A stretch of 64,000 nt of DNA from Thalassomonas haliotis (GTDB lineage Bacteria > Pseudomonadota > Gammaproteobacteria > Enterobacterales > Alteromonadaceae), in contig NZ_CP059693.1 of assembly GCF_028657945.1 (NCBI RefSeq), forward strand, positions 372,001-436,000. The letters are read 5' to 3'. A program made the position numbers and the translations under genes. This document shows, piece by piece, positions 17,215 to 25,923 of the stretch (its first letter is position 1; the number at the start of each line of letters is the position of its first letter). Under the pieces are notes generated by a model. The model worked only from the letters and a program-made list of their open reading frames with translations. It had not been told where the DNA came from and did no database searches.

Positions 17215-18279
17215 CTAACCTTTTTGCACAACCTTCTTTGCTGTTGTTGCTATTTTTGCTACAACACGGCGATTTAAGCTGTGATCTTCCGCGCTGGTAC
17301 CGCTTGAAAGCAACTGTGTCTGGCCGTAACCTTTGGCTGATAAACGGCTTGCTTTGATATTAAATTTGTTGATCAAAATATCTTTTACCGCTTCGGCCCG
17401 CTTTTGTGACAGTACCAGGTTATATGGGGCTGCACCGGTAGCCGAGCTATGGCCTTCAATTACAACCTGGGTATCGCTATATTCCTTCATAAAATCGGCC
17501 AGGCGTTGAATATCATCAATTAATGCCGGTTTTACTTTGGCGCTGTTATTGGCAAAAGCCACCTTTAAGGTGATGGCCACTTCGTGCTCGGCATATAAAG
17601 TACAGCCGGTAGAGTCTACCTTTACGGTAGCCGGGGTATGGGCGCAGCGATCTTTATCGTCACTGATGCCGTCGCTGTCGCTATCAACAGGGGCTGCTTC
17701 TGTAACGGCCACCGGCTGTATTGCCGGCTTGGCGCTGTTGTCGGCCCGGTTTGATACCGGTCTTTGTTGCTCTGCGCCAAAGCTGTATTTAAGGCCTAAC
17801 TTAAAGCCCTGATCGACATAACCGTAATTAACATCTTTATAGATGGCCGCTTCGGTATATACAGAGAAACGATCATTTACCTGAAAGCCGTAACCGGCAC
17901 CGACATTCAGGGCGTTATAACTTCTGGTATTGTTAAAGCGTTTAATACCCGAAAATAAATACAAATTGCTTTCCGGCAACTTATAGACGGCATCGGCGCC
18001 GTAACGGTAGCCGTAAGTTTTGTCGTTGCCGTTTTCAATATCATAGCGGCTTCTTGCTAATTCAAAACGCACATTCCAGTAATCATTGATGATTTTATGC
18101 AGATCGACACCGACAGACTTACCGGCTTCAATTTGCTGCCAGCTGTTTTTGTTCTCTTTATTGGTGCTTGATTTGATGTAATCGCCAAATACACCGACCT
18201 GCCAAGTTTCATCCAAAGTTTCCGCGGCTAAAGGAGTGCTGATCAAGGCAGCCAGTAAGGTGATGTTAACTATTTTCAT
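17215..18279 (-). CDS. OmpA/OprF-family outer membrane protein
   Basis: I use the ATG at 18279, which follows AGGAAAT and opens a clean signal peptide (MKIVNITLLAALISTPLAA). The longer frame begins at 18348, inside the promoter region. The mature protein has an eight-strand-type N-terminal barrel (about residues 22-175) and a calcium-repeat-like linker, DSDSDGISDDKDRCAHTP, with a second cysteine at STGC. A C-terminal OmpA peptidoglycan-binding domain follows, with VIEGHSSATGAAPYN and LSQKRAEAVKDILI. The layout with linker cysteines recalls Pseudomonas OprF. An ECF-type promoter lies about 50 bases upstream. Confidence 0.88.
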   Translation of the reverse strand: MKIVNITLLAALISTPLAAETLDETWQVGVFGDYIKSSTNKENKNSWQQIEAGKSVGVDLHKIINDYWNVRFELARSRYDIENGNDKTYGYRYGADAVYKLPESNLYLFSGIKRFNNTRSYNALNVGAGYGFQVNDRFSVYTEAAIYKDVNYGYVDQGFKLGLKYSFGAEQQRPVSNRADNSAKPAIQPVAVTEAAPVDSDSDGISDDKDRCAHTPATVKVDSTGCTLYAEHEVAITLKVAFANNSAKVKPALIDDIQRLADFMKEYSDTQVVIEGHSSATGAAPYNLVLSQKRAEAVKDILINKFNIKASRLSAKGYGQTQLLSSGTSAEDHSLNRRVVAKIATTAKKVVQKG

Positions 18280-18329
18280 TGAGAGATTTCCTGTTTGGTA
18301 AAAGTCATTTTTATTTGTTGATGCTTCTA

Positions 18330-18355
18330 TAACGGAGATAAAAACCAAAAGTCAC
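18330..18355 (-). promoter_or_regulatory. ECF-type promoter for the OmpA/OprF-like gene
   Basis: Read on the minus strand: -35 core GTGAC (18355-18351), 16-base spacer, -10 core CGTTA (18334-18330). The start codon is about 50 bases downstream. The surrounding 17 bases AAAAATTTGTGACTTTT are identical to those at the divergent promoter at 18524. The assignment to the neighbouring ECF sigma factor is inference. Confidence 0.65.
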
Positions 18356-18383
18356 AAATTTTTTACTTTAAATGAAAATAAAA

Positions 18384-18446
18384 GTTAACCGCTGTCTTTT
18401 TACTGCCACCGGAGGCAAAAAATAGTCAAAAAAGACAGTCGATTAA
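18384..18446. repeat. Imperfect inverted repeat between the two ECF promoters
   Basis: CTGTCTTTTT (18392-18401) pairs with AAAAAGACAG (18429-18438). The pairing extends outward, GTTAACCG against CGATTAAC with one gap, and a small inner stem TGCC/GGCA lies in the loop. It lies in the middle of the divergent promoter region and could be an operator, or a transcribed hairpin. Function unknown. Confidence 0.55.
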
Positions 18447-18523
18447 CGTAAAATAATAAACTTTCCGATCGGGCAGTTATAAGCCCGAACTAAAACAAGA
18501 ATAAAAGGCAAAAATAAAAATTT

Positions 18524-18549
18524 GTGACTTTTTTCGTGAGTGAGCGTTA
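18524..18549 (+). promoter_or_regulatory. ECF-type promoter for the CmpX/SigX-like operon
   Basis: -35 core GTGAC (18524-18528), 16-base spacer, -10 core CGTTA (18545-18549). The ATG of the first operon gene lies 38 bases after the -10. Sequence and spacing match the divergent promoter at 18330-18355, which suggests the sigma factor made by this operon controls itself and the porin. Confidence 0.65.
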
Positions 18550-18587
18550 ATGAATAAAGCGCTGGAGCTTTATTGGCGGAGGGTAAG

Positions 18588-18821
18588 ATGAAAGATATTG
18601 AAAAGAGCATCACACAAGGGCTAAAAAACGAGCCTGAGCAAATGTTTAACGTTTCAGATGATGAATTATTTAAACGTGCTGTCACCACGGCCAATGTTCA
18701 GCAAGGCAGTAAAGATCTGCTTGCCCTGGGCATGGCATCAATTTGGGTGGTTTTTGTCAGCATATTTATCAAGATATTAAAGCCGGTTTTTAAACACATG
18801 GCAGACAACAGGAGCAAATAA
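18588..18821 (+). CDS. Small single-span membrane protein upstream of the mechanosensitive channel
   Basis: The ATG at 18588 has a strong GGAGG seven bases upstream, so I reject the earlier in-frame start at 18573. The 77-residue product has a charged N-terminal half and one helix (LALGMASIWVVFVSIFIKIL, about residues 46-65), then a basic tail. Not a family I know. It is the first gene of the three-gene operon, and its stop overlaps the next start as TAATG. Confidence 0.7.
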   Translation: MKDIEKSITQGLKNEPEQMFNVSDDELFKRAVTTANVQQGSKDLLALGMASIWVVFVSIFIKILKPVFKHMADNRSK

Positions 18822-19645
18822 TGGATACCGAAAACATTACCGAAAAAACCTATTCCGGGTTAATGGCCGTCTGGCATAAGGTGGCCACCTTTTTACCGGA
18901 TTTGATCGTTGCCATTTTATTCCTGCTTGTCGGCTGGTTTATTTCAAATTTAATCAAACGTTTGTTGAATAAGTTTCTGATCAAAATTGGCTTTAATACT
19001 TTTGTCGACAAGCTTGGCCTGGATCAGCTGCTGCAAAAAATGGATCTCAAGGTCAGCGGCAGCCAGGTGGTGGCAGGCATTATTTCGACCTTTATTTTAT
19101 TGATCTTTTTACTGGCGGCGCTAGACATTGTCGGCCTGAAAATGCTGTCCGGTTTAATCGATACCCTGACCTTATTCCTGCCTAAGTTGCTGGCCGCCCT
19201 GGCGGTACTGCTGTGTGGTTTCTTTGTTGCACAAATCGTCTTTAACGGCGTGAAAATAGCGGCTAAAAATACCGGTGTCGACTATGGCCGCTCGGTTGCA
19301 GAAGTTTGCCGCGGCATTATTATCGTCATTACCATGTCTTTATCTATCACTCAGCTTGATATCGATGTTTCGCTGCTCAATAACATTATTTCCGTCATTA
19401 TTGCCAGTGTCGGTCTGGCTGCCGCTATTTCGTTAGGCATAGGCACTAAGTCGATGGCGCAGGAAATTGTTGCCGGTGTGTATTTACGGGAAATGTATCA
19501 GGTAGGCGACCATATCCAGGTCAATGATATCAAAGGGGCTTTGGTTGCCATCGGCAGCGTTGCCAGCAAAGTGATGGCAGAAGAAGAGGCGATAGTTACT
19601 GTGCCCAATACCTTCTTATTGGCCAATAAAGTCACTAAAAAGTAG
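18821..19645 (+). CDS. Mechanosensitive-channel-like inner membrane protein (CmpX type)
   Basis: A 274-residue MscS-superfamily protein with the conserved-TM-helix arrangement. N-terminal helix LIVAILFLLVGWFISNLIKR is followed by two or three more helices, a pore-like helix rich in Gly and Ala (IIASVGLAAAISLGIGTKS), and a short beta domain (VGDHIQVNDIKGALVAIG, then VTVPNTFLLANKV). It lacks the large C-terminal domain of MscS. Size, fold and the ECF sigma gene directly downstream match Pseudomonas CmpX, next to sigX. CmpX is known to affect SigX activity there; the same role here is inference. Confidence 0.85.
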   Translation: MDTENITEKTYSGLMAVWHKVATFLPDLIVAILFLLVGWFISNLIKRLLNKFLIKIGFNTFVDKLGLDQLLQKMDLKVSGSQVVAGIISTFILLIFLLAALDIVGLKMLSGLIDTLTLFLPKLLAALAVLLCGFFVAQIVFNGVKIAAKNTGVDYGRSVAEVCRGIIIVITMSLSITQLDIDVSLLNNIISVIIASVGLAAAISLGIGTKSMAQEIVAGVYLREMYQVGDHIQVNDIKGALVAIGSVASKVMAEEEAIVTVPNTFLLANKVTKK

Positions 19646-19664
19646 CTCACGGGCAAAATAAACT

Positions 19665-20195
19665 TTGACCAGTTTTAATGAACGCCAGCTTGTTGCCTTA
19701 GTGCAGGAAAGCTTGCCTTATGACACACGCTTTTTTCAGCAGCTGATCACACCGTATTTGCCGGTACTTAAAGGTTACTGCGCAAAATTACTGAATAATC
19801 AGTCGGATGCCGAAGATGTCGTGCAGGAAACCATTATTAAGGCACTCACCCATCTTAAGGGTTTTAAGTGGCTGGTGTCTTTTAAGGTTTGGCTGTTCAA
19901 AATTGCCCATAACGAGTGTATCAACAAGATCCGGGAGCGGCGCTGGGATATGTATCAGGATGGCGACGACTACCTGGAAAGCGCCATTGCCGAAACGCCC
20001 GACTGTGAAGACTTAGCCAGCGCAATATCGGCGCTTATGGTCAATTTGTCCTTTATCGACCGCAATATCATGCTGTTGCGCTACCGCACCGGTTTAGAGT
20101 TTCAGGAAATCGCCGATGTCTGTGAAATGAAACTTTCGGCGGTGAAAATGCGCCATAAGCGTGTTATTGAATTTCTGCGGGAAAAAGTCGAGTAA
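19665..20195 (+). CDS. ECF RNA polymerase sigma factor (SigX-like)
   Basis: A 176-residue sigma-70 protein with only regions 2 and 4. Region 2 reads NNQSDAEDVVQETIIKALTHL and then FKVWLFKIAHNECINKIRER. Region 4 reads LRYRTGLEFQEIADVCEMKLSAVKMRHKRVIEFL. The start is a TTG at 19665 (reading MTSFNERQL), 19 bases after the channel gene, and I see no better one. No anti-sigma gene is adjacent, as for Pseudomonas SigX. It probably recognises the GTGAC-N16-CGTTA promoters at 18330 and 18524. Confidence 0.87.
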   Translation: MTSFNERQLVALVQESLPYDTRFFQQLITPYLPVLKGYCAKLLNNQSDAEDVVQETIIKALTHLKGFKWLVSFKVWLFKIAHNECINKIRERRWDMYQDGDDYLESAIAETPDCEDLASAISALMVNLSFIDRNIMLLRYRTGLEFQEIADVCEMKLSAVKMRHKRVIEFLREKVE

Positions 20196-20288
20196 GTATT
20201 TCCATTCTAGGCAGGGGGAAAGAGCGAGTTATCGGGGAGTACCCTTAATGAAATGTATTTGCTCACATTTTTTATGGCGGATAATAAG

Positions 20289-21326
20289 CTAATTTAACGC
20301 TGTAAATTGATACAAATCACCGCTTTCAACCAAAGAAATACGGGTGCCGTTTTCGCCTTTAATCAATATGGCGCAGTCGATATCATCGACATCCATAGCG
20401 AATGCTTTTGCTTCTTGCTCGGTTAAAACAAACCGGGTATTTTTACAGCGCACTTCTATGGCATGTATTGTCCCTTGTGTTTTCCTGATGCTGAGCTTGC
20501 TGCGTGACATTTGATGCAGCCAGGCATGGTTGTCGGATAGGGTTTGCTCAAGTTCAATGTTGGTATCGTTTTGCAGCGATGTCTGCAGGGAGTCAAACAT
20601 AGTCTGATAGACTTTTTCTGAGATATGCGCCCCTTCAATCAATTGTATTTGATTTAAGGCATTAAAAGCGGCGGCATATTCTTTTTTGAATACATGCCAC
20701 TGCATCAGGTTTTGCATGGTGGTTACCGCCCACTTTGTCGGTAACCTGTTTTGCAGCAAAGAGGCTATTTTTGTCTGCTTTCCATAAGCAGGCCAGTTAT
20801 TTTGGCTAAAGTAATACTGGCTGTGCAGCCAGGCGGAAAGCGCCTGTTCTTGCAGGTTTTTACTGTTCGTTTCCTGTAGTTCATCCAGCACTTCTTTGGC
20901 TTTGCCAAATTCTTTGTTGGCCAGATAATTGCCGGCCCGGGTGTAGCGGCTATTAAAGCCCGGACTTACATCATCATTATTGACATTCACCAGGCTTTTA
21001 TTGGTGTAATAAAATAAGCGATCGCCCGAAGGCACCGGCTTTTGATTTAACAGGGCCGGAGAAAAGTCTAACTTAGCTAAAGCGTCTGTTAATTCTTCAG
21101 ATACATCCAGTTGCTCTGATTTATTCAGCACCTCTATGTGTTTGGCTTTGCCGTCAATATCAACCATGTAATGCAATAAAACCCAGCCTTCCAAACGGGA
21201 GAGATTAGCAGTGGTGGGGACGGTTAATCTTTTATCTTTAAGCATTTTTGCCGGGGTAAATTCAACGGCAATTGCTGAACAAGCCATTAACGGCAAAAGG
21301 AAAAAGGTTAATAATATCGATTTCAA
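20289..21326 (-). CDS. Exported protein with TonB-like C-terminal-type domain
   Basis: A 345-residue protein with an N-terminal signal peptide (MKSILLTFFLLPLMACSAIAV; the cysteine gives a possible lipobox, LMAC). A TonB C-terminal-like domain lies at about residues 35-105 (LEGWVLLHYMVDIDGKAKHIEVL, quoted in two parts in related proteins as WVxLxYxVxxxG). The rest is helical, with possible TPR-like pairs. It has no proline-rich TonB stalk, so it is not a classical energy transducer. Such proteins are common and uncharacterised in Alteromonadales. Confidence 0.65.
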   Translation of the reverse strand: MKSILLTFFLLPLMACSAIAVEFTPAKMLKDKRLTVPTTANLSRLEGWVLLHYMVDIDGKAKHIEVLNKSEQLDVSEELTDALAKLDFSPALLNQKPVPSGDRLFYYTNKSLVNVNNDDVSPGFNSRYTRAGNYLANKEFGKAKEVLDELQETNSKNLQEQALSAWLHSQYYFSQNNWPAYGKQTKIASLLQNRLPTKWAVTTMQNLMQWHVFKKEYAAAFNALNQIQLIEGAHISEKVYQTMFDSLQTSLQNDTNIELEQTLSDNHAWLHQMSRSKLSIRKTQGTIHAIEVRCKNTRFVLTEQEAKAFAMDVDDIDCAILIKGENGTRISLVESGDLYQFTALN

Positions 21327-21436
21327 ATCAGGCCCCGGTAAATAAATACAGCGAAAAAGTTTAGGAAACTAGCAATACAAAGAAGTTAACTGGATATGCT
21401 AAATAGATAACGCTTATCCGGGGGAGAGTAACAAAA

Positions 21437-21513
<77 letters not shown>

Positions 21514-21539
21514 ATTCACTTTGGCCTTTCAGCGCGCAA

Positions 21540-21568
21540 ATACTATAGCTTCTCGGTAAACTTGTCTA
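21540..21568 (-). promoter_or_regulatory. Probable sigma-70 promoter of tRNA-Arg
   Basis: On the minus strand TAGACA (21568-21563) and TAGTAT (21545-21540) are 17 bases apart, about 27 bases before the tRNA 5' end. The fit to consensus is moderate. Confidence 0.45.
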
Positions 21569-21784
21569 GCAAACTCGGTGAAAACTTTATTTTTTTTTAT
21601 TAAGCGCTGAAAAATTATTCTATTGCCGTATTTTATCGTGTTTTCTTCGGAAAAACTCCGGTGAAGCTATCCCAATAAATCTAAAGCTAAGTACTTGATT
21701 AAAAAAGATGTACTTTCACTGTTAACAGGCCTAAAGTAGGCGCTATAATCTTTTTAGTTGATTCATATTAAGATATCCAAGTCG

Positions 21785-22861
21785 ATGAAATCTGAACTCC
21801 TGCAAAATTTAACGGCTAAGCTTTTGTTTATTAATCTGTTTTTCTTTTTGTTGGCGGGTGGTTTTGCCTCGCTGGCATCAGCACAAAATACTCCCGCACC
21901 GGCCTCAAGCGCTTCCGGCCAGGCCCGGGGTTATGACGCCAAAGAGGTTTATGTTGAGCCTTATTTCGATGAAATCCGCCGCACCGGCAAATTAGACTTT
22001 AAACGCACCTTAAACCTGTCTTTTAAAAGCTCAGGTTACCTGACCCGGCTAACGGTTGATGAAGGGGATATCTTTAAAGCGGAGCAGTTGCTGGCGGCGC
22101 TGGAAACCGATGAGCTTATTGAAGAGAAAAATGCCAGTTATGCCGAGTTATTGCAGGCCAAACGTGATGTCCGGCGCATTGAACAGCTGGCGGAGAAAAA
22201 GCTAACTTTTGAGCAGGAACTCGACAACGCCGAAACCCGGGTAGAAACTACCCGGGCAAGATATAAAGTGGCCTTTTACAACCTGGAGAAAGCGCGCATA
22301 GCGGCGCCGTTTGACGGTGTAGTCCTGGCGCGCCATACCGAGCTGGGAGAGCTGCAGTCTCCCGGCACTCAGGTATTGGAAGTGGCGGCATTGAAGAACA
22401 ACTGGATTGCCAAGGTCGCCCTTACCGGTGCGGAAGTCAGCCGGGTGAATGTCGGGCAAAAGGTCAGTGTGGTGCTGGATCGCCTGGGGGAAGTCGAGGG
22501 GGTTATCACTAAGGTGCCCGCCATCGCCAATACCCGGGGACAGTTATTTATGATCGAGGTCTTGCTGCCTGAGCTGTCCCTGGCCAAAGGGGTCGCTGCC
22601 GGGCAAATCGTCGAAGTGCTTATCCGCATCAGTGGTCAGCAATCGGTTTACCGTATTCCCATCGAGGCGCTGATTGCCGTCGATGATGCCGGCAAAGCCC
22701 TGGTGATGGTCAGCCCGGCTGAGCAGGCACAATATGTCCAGCAGGCCTTTGATATTCTCTCTCTGGACAACAGCTATGTTTACCTGCTGGCCAGTGAATT
22801 TGACCAGCCGCTGAATATCATCACCCGGGGCTGGCAACAGCTCAGCAGCAGCGGCCGGTAA
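21785..22861 (+). CDS. RND efflux periplasmic adaptor (membrane fusion protein)
   Basis: A protein of about 358 residues linking an inner-membrane RND pump to an outer-membrane channel. A signal sequence (about residues 5-33, FFFLLAGGFASLASA) is followed by the biotinyl-lipoyl half-motif SGYLTRLTVDEGDIFKAEQLLAALE, a helical hairpin (YAELLQAKRDVRRIEQLAEKK) and the matching IAAPFDGVVLARHTELGE segment, then a beta-barrel domain. I prefer the ATG at 21785; the longer frame starts with a TTG at 21758. It lies three bases before the pump gene. Confidence 0.88.
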   Translation: MKSELLQNLTAKLLFINLFFFLLAGGFASLASAQNTPAPASSASGQARGYDAKEVYVEPYFDEIRRTGKLDFKRTLNLSFKSSGYLTRLTVDEGDIFKAEQLLAALETDELIEEKNASYAELLQAKRDVRRIEQLAEKKLTFEQELDNAETRVETTRARYKVAFYNLEKARIAAPFDGVVLARHTELGELQSPGTQVLEVAALKNNWIAKVALTGAEVSRVNVGQKVSVVLDRLGEVEGVITKVPAIANTRGQLFMIEVLLPELSLAKGVAAGQIVEVLIRISGQQSVYRIPIEALIAVDDAGKALVMVSPAEQAQYVQQAFDILSLDNSYVYLLASEFDQPLNIITRGWQQLSSSGR

Positions 22862-22864
22862 GTT

Positions 22865-25800
22865 ATGAATTTACCTTTTGCCGCAATAAAAAATGCCCAG
22901 TTTACCTTTACCTTGGTGGTGCTTATGGTGCTGGTGGGGCTGGTGTCTTATTTTAATATGCCACGCTCGGAAGATCCCCAGTTTGAAATTCCGATCACCC
23001 TGCTGGAAATTATTTATCCCGGCGCTTCCCCCAAGGATGTCGAAACCCTGGTGGTGGATCCGCTGGAAGAAGAGTTTTCCGATATTGAGAACATCAAAAA
23101 AATTGAATCCCAGGTCAAAGACGGCGGCGCCCGTATCGAAGTGACCTTTTTATACGGCACAGATGCCGATGCCGCCTTTAACAAAGTCAAAAGGGCGGTC
23201 TCTACCGTCAAACCCAATTTGCCTGCCGGGGTGCAGGATGTGCTGGTATTAAAAGCCACTCCCAACAGTGTCGCCGTGATGCAGCTGGCGCTGTGGAGCG
23301 AGCCGTTAGATTATAAAACCATGGAGTTCCATGCCAAGCAGCTGGAGAAAAGGCTGGAAGCCATTACCACAGTGCGCCAGGCGGATATCTGGGGTTATCC
23401 CCAGCAAATCGTCGCCGTGGATATCAAGCTTAACCTGCTGAAACATTACGGCATCGGTGTTACCGACATCAATAACATATTAAAAGGCCGGGCGGTGAAC
23501 ATCACCCCGGGTTTTGTCGACGGCAACAGCCGGCGTTTTAATGTTAAAGCCAGCGGTAATTTTGAACAGCTGCAGCAGTTGTCCGATACCATAGTGTTGG
23601 CCAATGAAGATTTTGTCTTACGGCTTAAAGATGTCGCCAGCGTCAGTTTTGCCAGCCGCGAGCCCAGTTATCTTGCCTATTTCCAGCAAAAACCTGTGAT
23701 TTTCGTCACCCTGCAGCAAAGGGAAAATACCAATATCTTCAAGCTGACCGAACAGGTGCGCAAAGAGGCGGAATTGTTTAAGCAGCAGCTGCCGGAAAAC
23801 ATGCACCTGGAAGTGATCTTTGAACAGGCTGAAAGTGTCAGTGCCCGGGTGGACGGCTTTTTCGAGAACCTGTGGCAGGGGTTATTGCTGGTGGGGCTGA
23901 TGTCGCTGGTGTTTTTAGGGGTCCGGGAGTCTGTGGTGGTGATCACCGCCATTCCGCTGTCTTTTCTGATCGCCATAGGTTTGCTTGATTTCAGCGGTTT
24001 CGGCCTGCAGCAAATGTCTATTGTCGGCATGATTATCGCCCTTGGCCTCCTGGTGGATAATGCCATAGTGGTCACGGAAAGCATTCACCGGGAAAAACGC
24101 AATAACAGCAATCTGCGCGAGGCGGCCGCCGCCGGTACCAGCCGGGTCGGCTGGGCGATCAGCAGCGGCACCATCACCACTATGCTGGCGTTTTTACCTA
24201 TGCTGATGCTGGCCAGCAATACCGGCGATTTTATCCGCTCTATGCCGGTCACTGTAGTGCTGGTACTGCTGGCGTCTCTGGTCATCGCCCTGACCTTAAC
24301 CCCTTTGCTGGCCAGCCGTTTTTTCTCGCTGAAACCGGGAAAAATCAAAACATTGCAGCATTATGCCAATATTTTTGCCGAGCGGGTTTATAGCCGGGGG
24401 CTGGCGACTTTGATCCGCTACCGCTTACTGGTACTGGTAACGGCTGTTGCTTGCCTGGTGGGCATGTTGTCCCTGTTTGGCCAGGTCGGGGTCAGTTTGT
24501 TTCCGCGGGCGGAAAAAGCCATGGTCTTGCTCGATGTCGACACTCCGGCCAATTCCTCGCTGGAATATACCGACCAGGTAATGCAGGACATGACCAAGGT
24601 GCTTGCCAAGTATCCGCTAATCAACAAGGTGGCGTTAAATGTCGGCAATTCCAATCCGCGTATTTATTATAATGAGATCCCCAAGCGCGGGGTGGTGAAA
24701 TTCGGCCAGGCGCTGCTGATCCTGCATGAATACGATGAAGAAAAAGTGCGGCAGCTGGTGACGGATTTGCGCCGTGAATTTTCCTCCTGGCATCAGGCCA
24801 GCATTACCGTCAAAGAGTTTACCCAGGGGCCGGTGACGGATCAGGCCATCGCCGTGCGCCTGATGAGTGAATCCCTCGATGATTTGGAACAGGTGGCGGC
24901 TGACTTAAGCGCCCATATGGCCTCCCTAAACGGCATCATCAATCTCGATAACCCGATAGGGGTGGCCAATACCGAGCTGGCACTGACCCTGGATTACGAC
25001 AAGGCCGGTCTGGCGGGCATAGATATCAATACCCTGGACAATACCGTACAAACCATTCTCTCCGGTGCCTTTGTCGGCCGTTTCAACGATGAAAACGGCG
25101 AAAATTACCCGATTGTGGTGCGCCGCACCAACCCGGATATCAAGGGCCTGTCGGATGTACATATTCAAAGCAACAGCGGGGAGTTTATTCCCTTAAGCCA
25201 GGTGGCGAGCCAGACCTTGCAAAAGGGCCACAGCGAGTTCTTCCATTACCAGAAGCTGCGTATGGCCAAGGTGTCCGCCGATGCCGCCCAGGGCTATTCG
25301 GTACATGAACTGACCTCCAAGGTGGTGGCCTATCTGGAGCAATATCCACTGCCGCCGGGGTTATATTACACCCTGGGGGGCGAGGAGGAGTCCAGGCAGG
25401 AGTCGTTTGCCGGGTTATCGCAAATTATGTTGATCACCGCTATCGGCATTTTTGCCGTGCTGGTATTGCAGTTCCAGTCGTTTTTACAGCCGCTGATCAT
25501 TTTCAGCTCTATTCCTTTTGCCATGGCGGGCTCGGTGATCGGCCTGTATTTAACCGGCCTGTCTTTTTCCATGATGGCCTTTATCGGCTTGATCAGTTTA
25601 TTCGGCATAGTGGTCAACAATGCCATTATTTTAATCGACACCACCAACCGCAATCTGGCGGATGGCCTGGATAAAACCGCGGCGATATTAAGCGCCAGCG
25701 CCACCCGCTTTACGCCGATTCTGTTGACTACCTTAACCACTATCGGCGGCCTGCTGCCGCTGACCCTGTTTGGCGGCGGATTATGGCAGCCGCTCGGGGT

Positions 25801-25906
25801 GGTGATTATTTCCGGTTTATGTGTTTCGGCCCTGTCCAGCTTTTTGCTGGTGCCGATCTTAACCCAGCTGTTTACCCGCTCGCTTCCTGTTAGAGAAGCT
25901 AATTAG
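22865..25906 (+). CDS. RND efflux transporter permease (AcrB/HAE1 superfamily)
   Basis: A 1013-residue inner-membrane proton-driven pump with 12 helices and two large periplasmic loops. Recognisable segments include the N-terminal AIKNAQFTFTLVVLMVLVG helix, GASPKDVETLVVDPLEE and the TM4 motif GLLVDNAIVVTES. In AcrB the equivalent motif has two aspartates (VDD). Here the second is asparagine, as in some divergent RND groups. There is a matching second-half motif FGIVVNNAIILID. The substrate is unknown. It follows its adaptor by three bases and is followed by prsK after only 17 bases. Confidence 0.9.
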   Translation: MNLPFAAIKNAQFTFTLVVLMVLVGLVSYFNMPRSEDPQFEIPITLLEIIYPGASPKDVETLVVDPLEEEFSDIENIKKIESQVKDGGARIEVTFLYGTDADAAFNKVKRAVSTVKPNLPAGVQDVLVLKATPNSVAVMQLALWSEPLDYKTMEFHAKQLEKRLEAITTVRQADIWGYPQQIVAVDIKLNLLKHYGIGVTDINNILKGRAVNITPGFVDGNSRRFNVKASGNFEQLQQLSDTIVLANEDFVLRLKDVASVSFASREPSYLAYFQQKPVIFVTLQQRENTNIFKLTEQVRKEAELFKQQLPENMHLEVIFEQAESVSARVDGFFENLWQGLLLVGLMSLVFLGVRESVVVITAIPLSFLIAIGLLDFSGFGLQQMSIVGMIIALGLLVDNAIVVTESIHREKRNNSNLREAAAAGTSRVGWAISSGTITTMLAFLPMLMLASNTGDFIRSMPVTVVLVLLASLVIALTLTPLLASRFFSLKPGKIKTLQHYANIFAERVYSRGLATLIRYRLLVLVTAVACLVGMLSLFGQVGVSLFPRAEKAMVLLDVDTPANSSLEYTDQVMQDMTKVLAKYPLINKVALNVGNSNPRIYYNEIPKRGVVKFGQALLILHEYDEEKVRQLVTDLRREFSSWHQASITVKEFTQGPVTDQAIAVRLMSESLDDLEQVAADLSAHMASLNGIINLDNPIGVANTELALTLDYDKAGLAGIDINTLDNTVQTILSGAFVGRFNDENGENYPIVVRRTNPDIKGLSDVHIQSNSGEFIPLSQVASQTLQKGHSEFFHYQKLRMAKVSADAAQGYSVHELTSKVVAYLEQYPLPPGLYYTLGGEEESRQESFAGLSQIMLITAIGIFAVLVLQFQSFLQPLIIFSSIPFAMAGSVIGLYLTGLSFSMMAFIGLISLFGIVVNNAIILIDTTNRNLADGLDKTAAILSASATRFTPILLTTLTTIGGLLPLTLFGGGLWQPLGVVIISGLCVSALSSFLLVPILTQLFTRSLPVREAN

Positions 25907-25923
25907 AGAAGAATAATAATATT

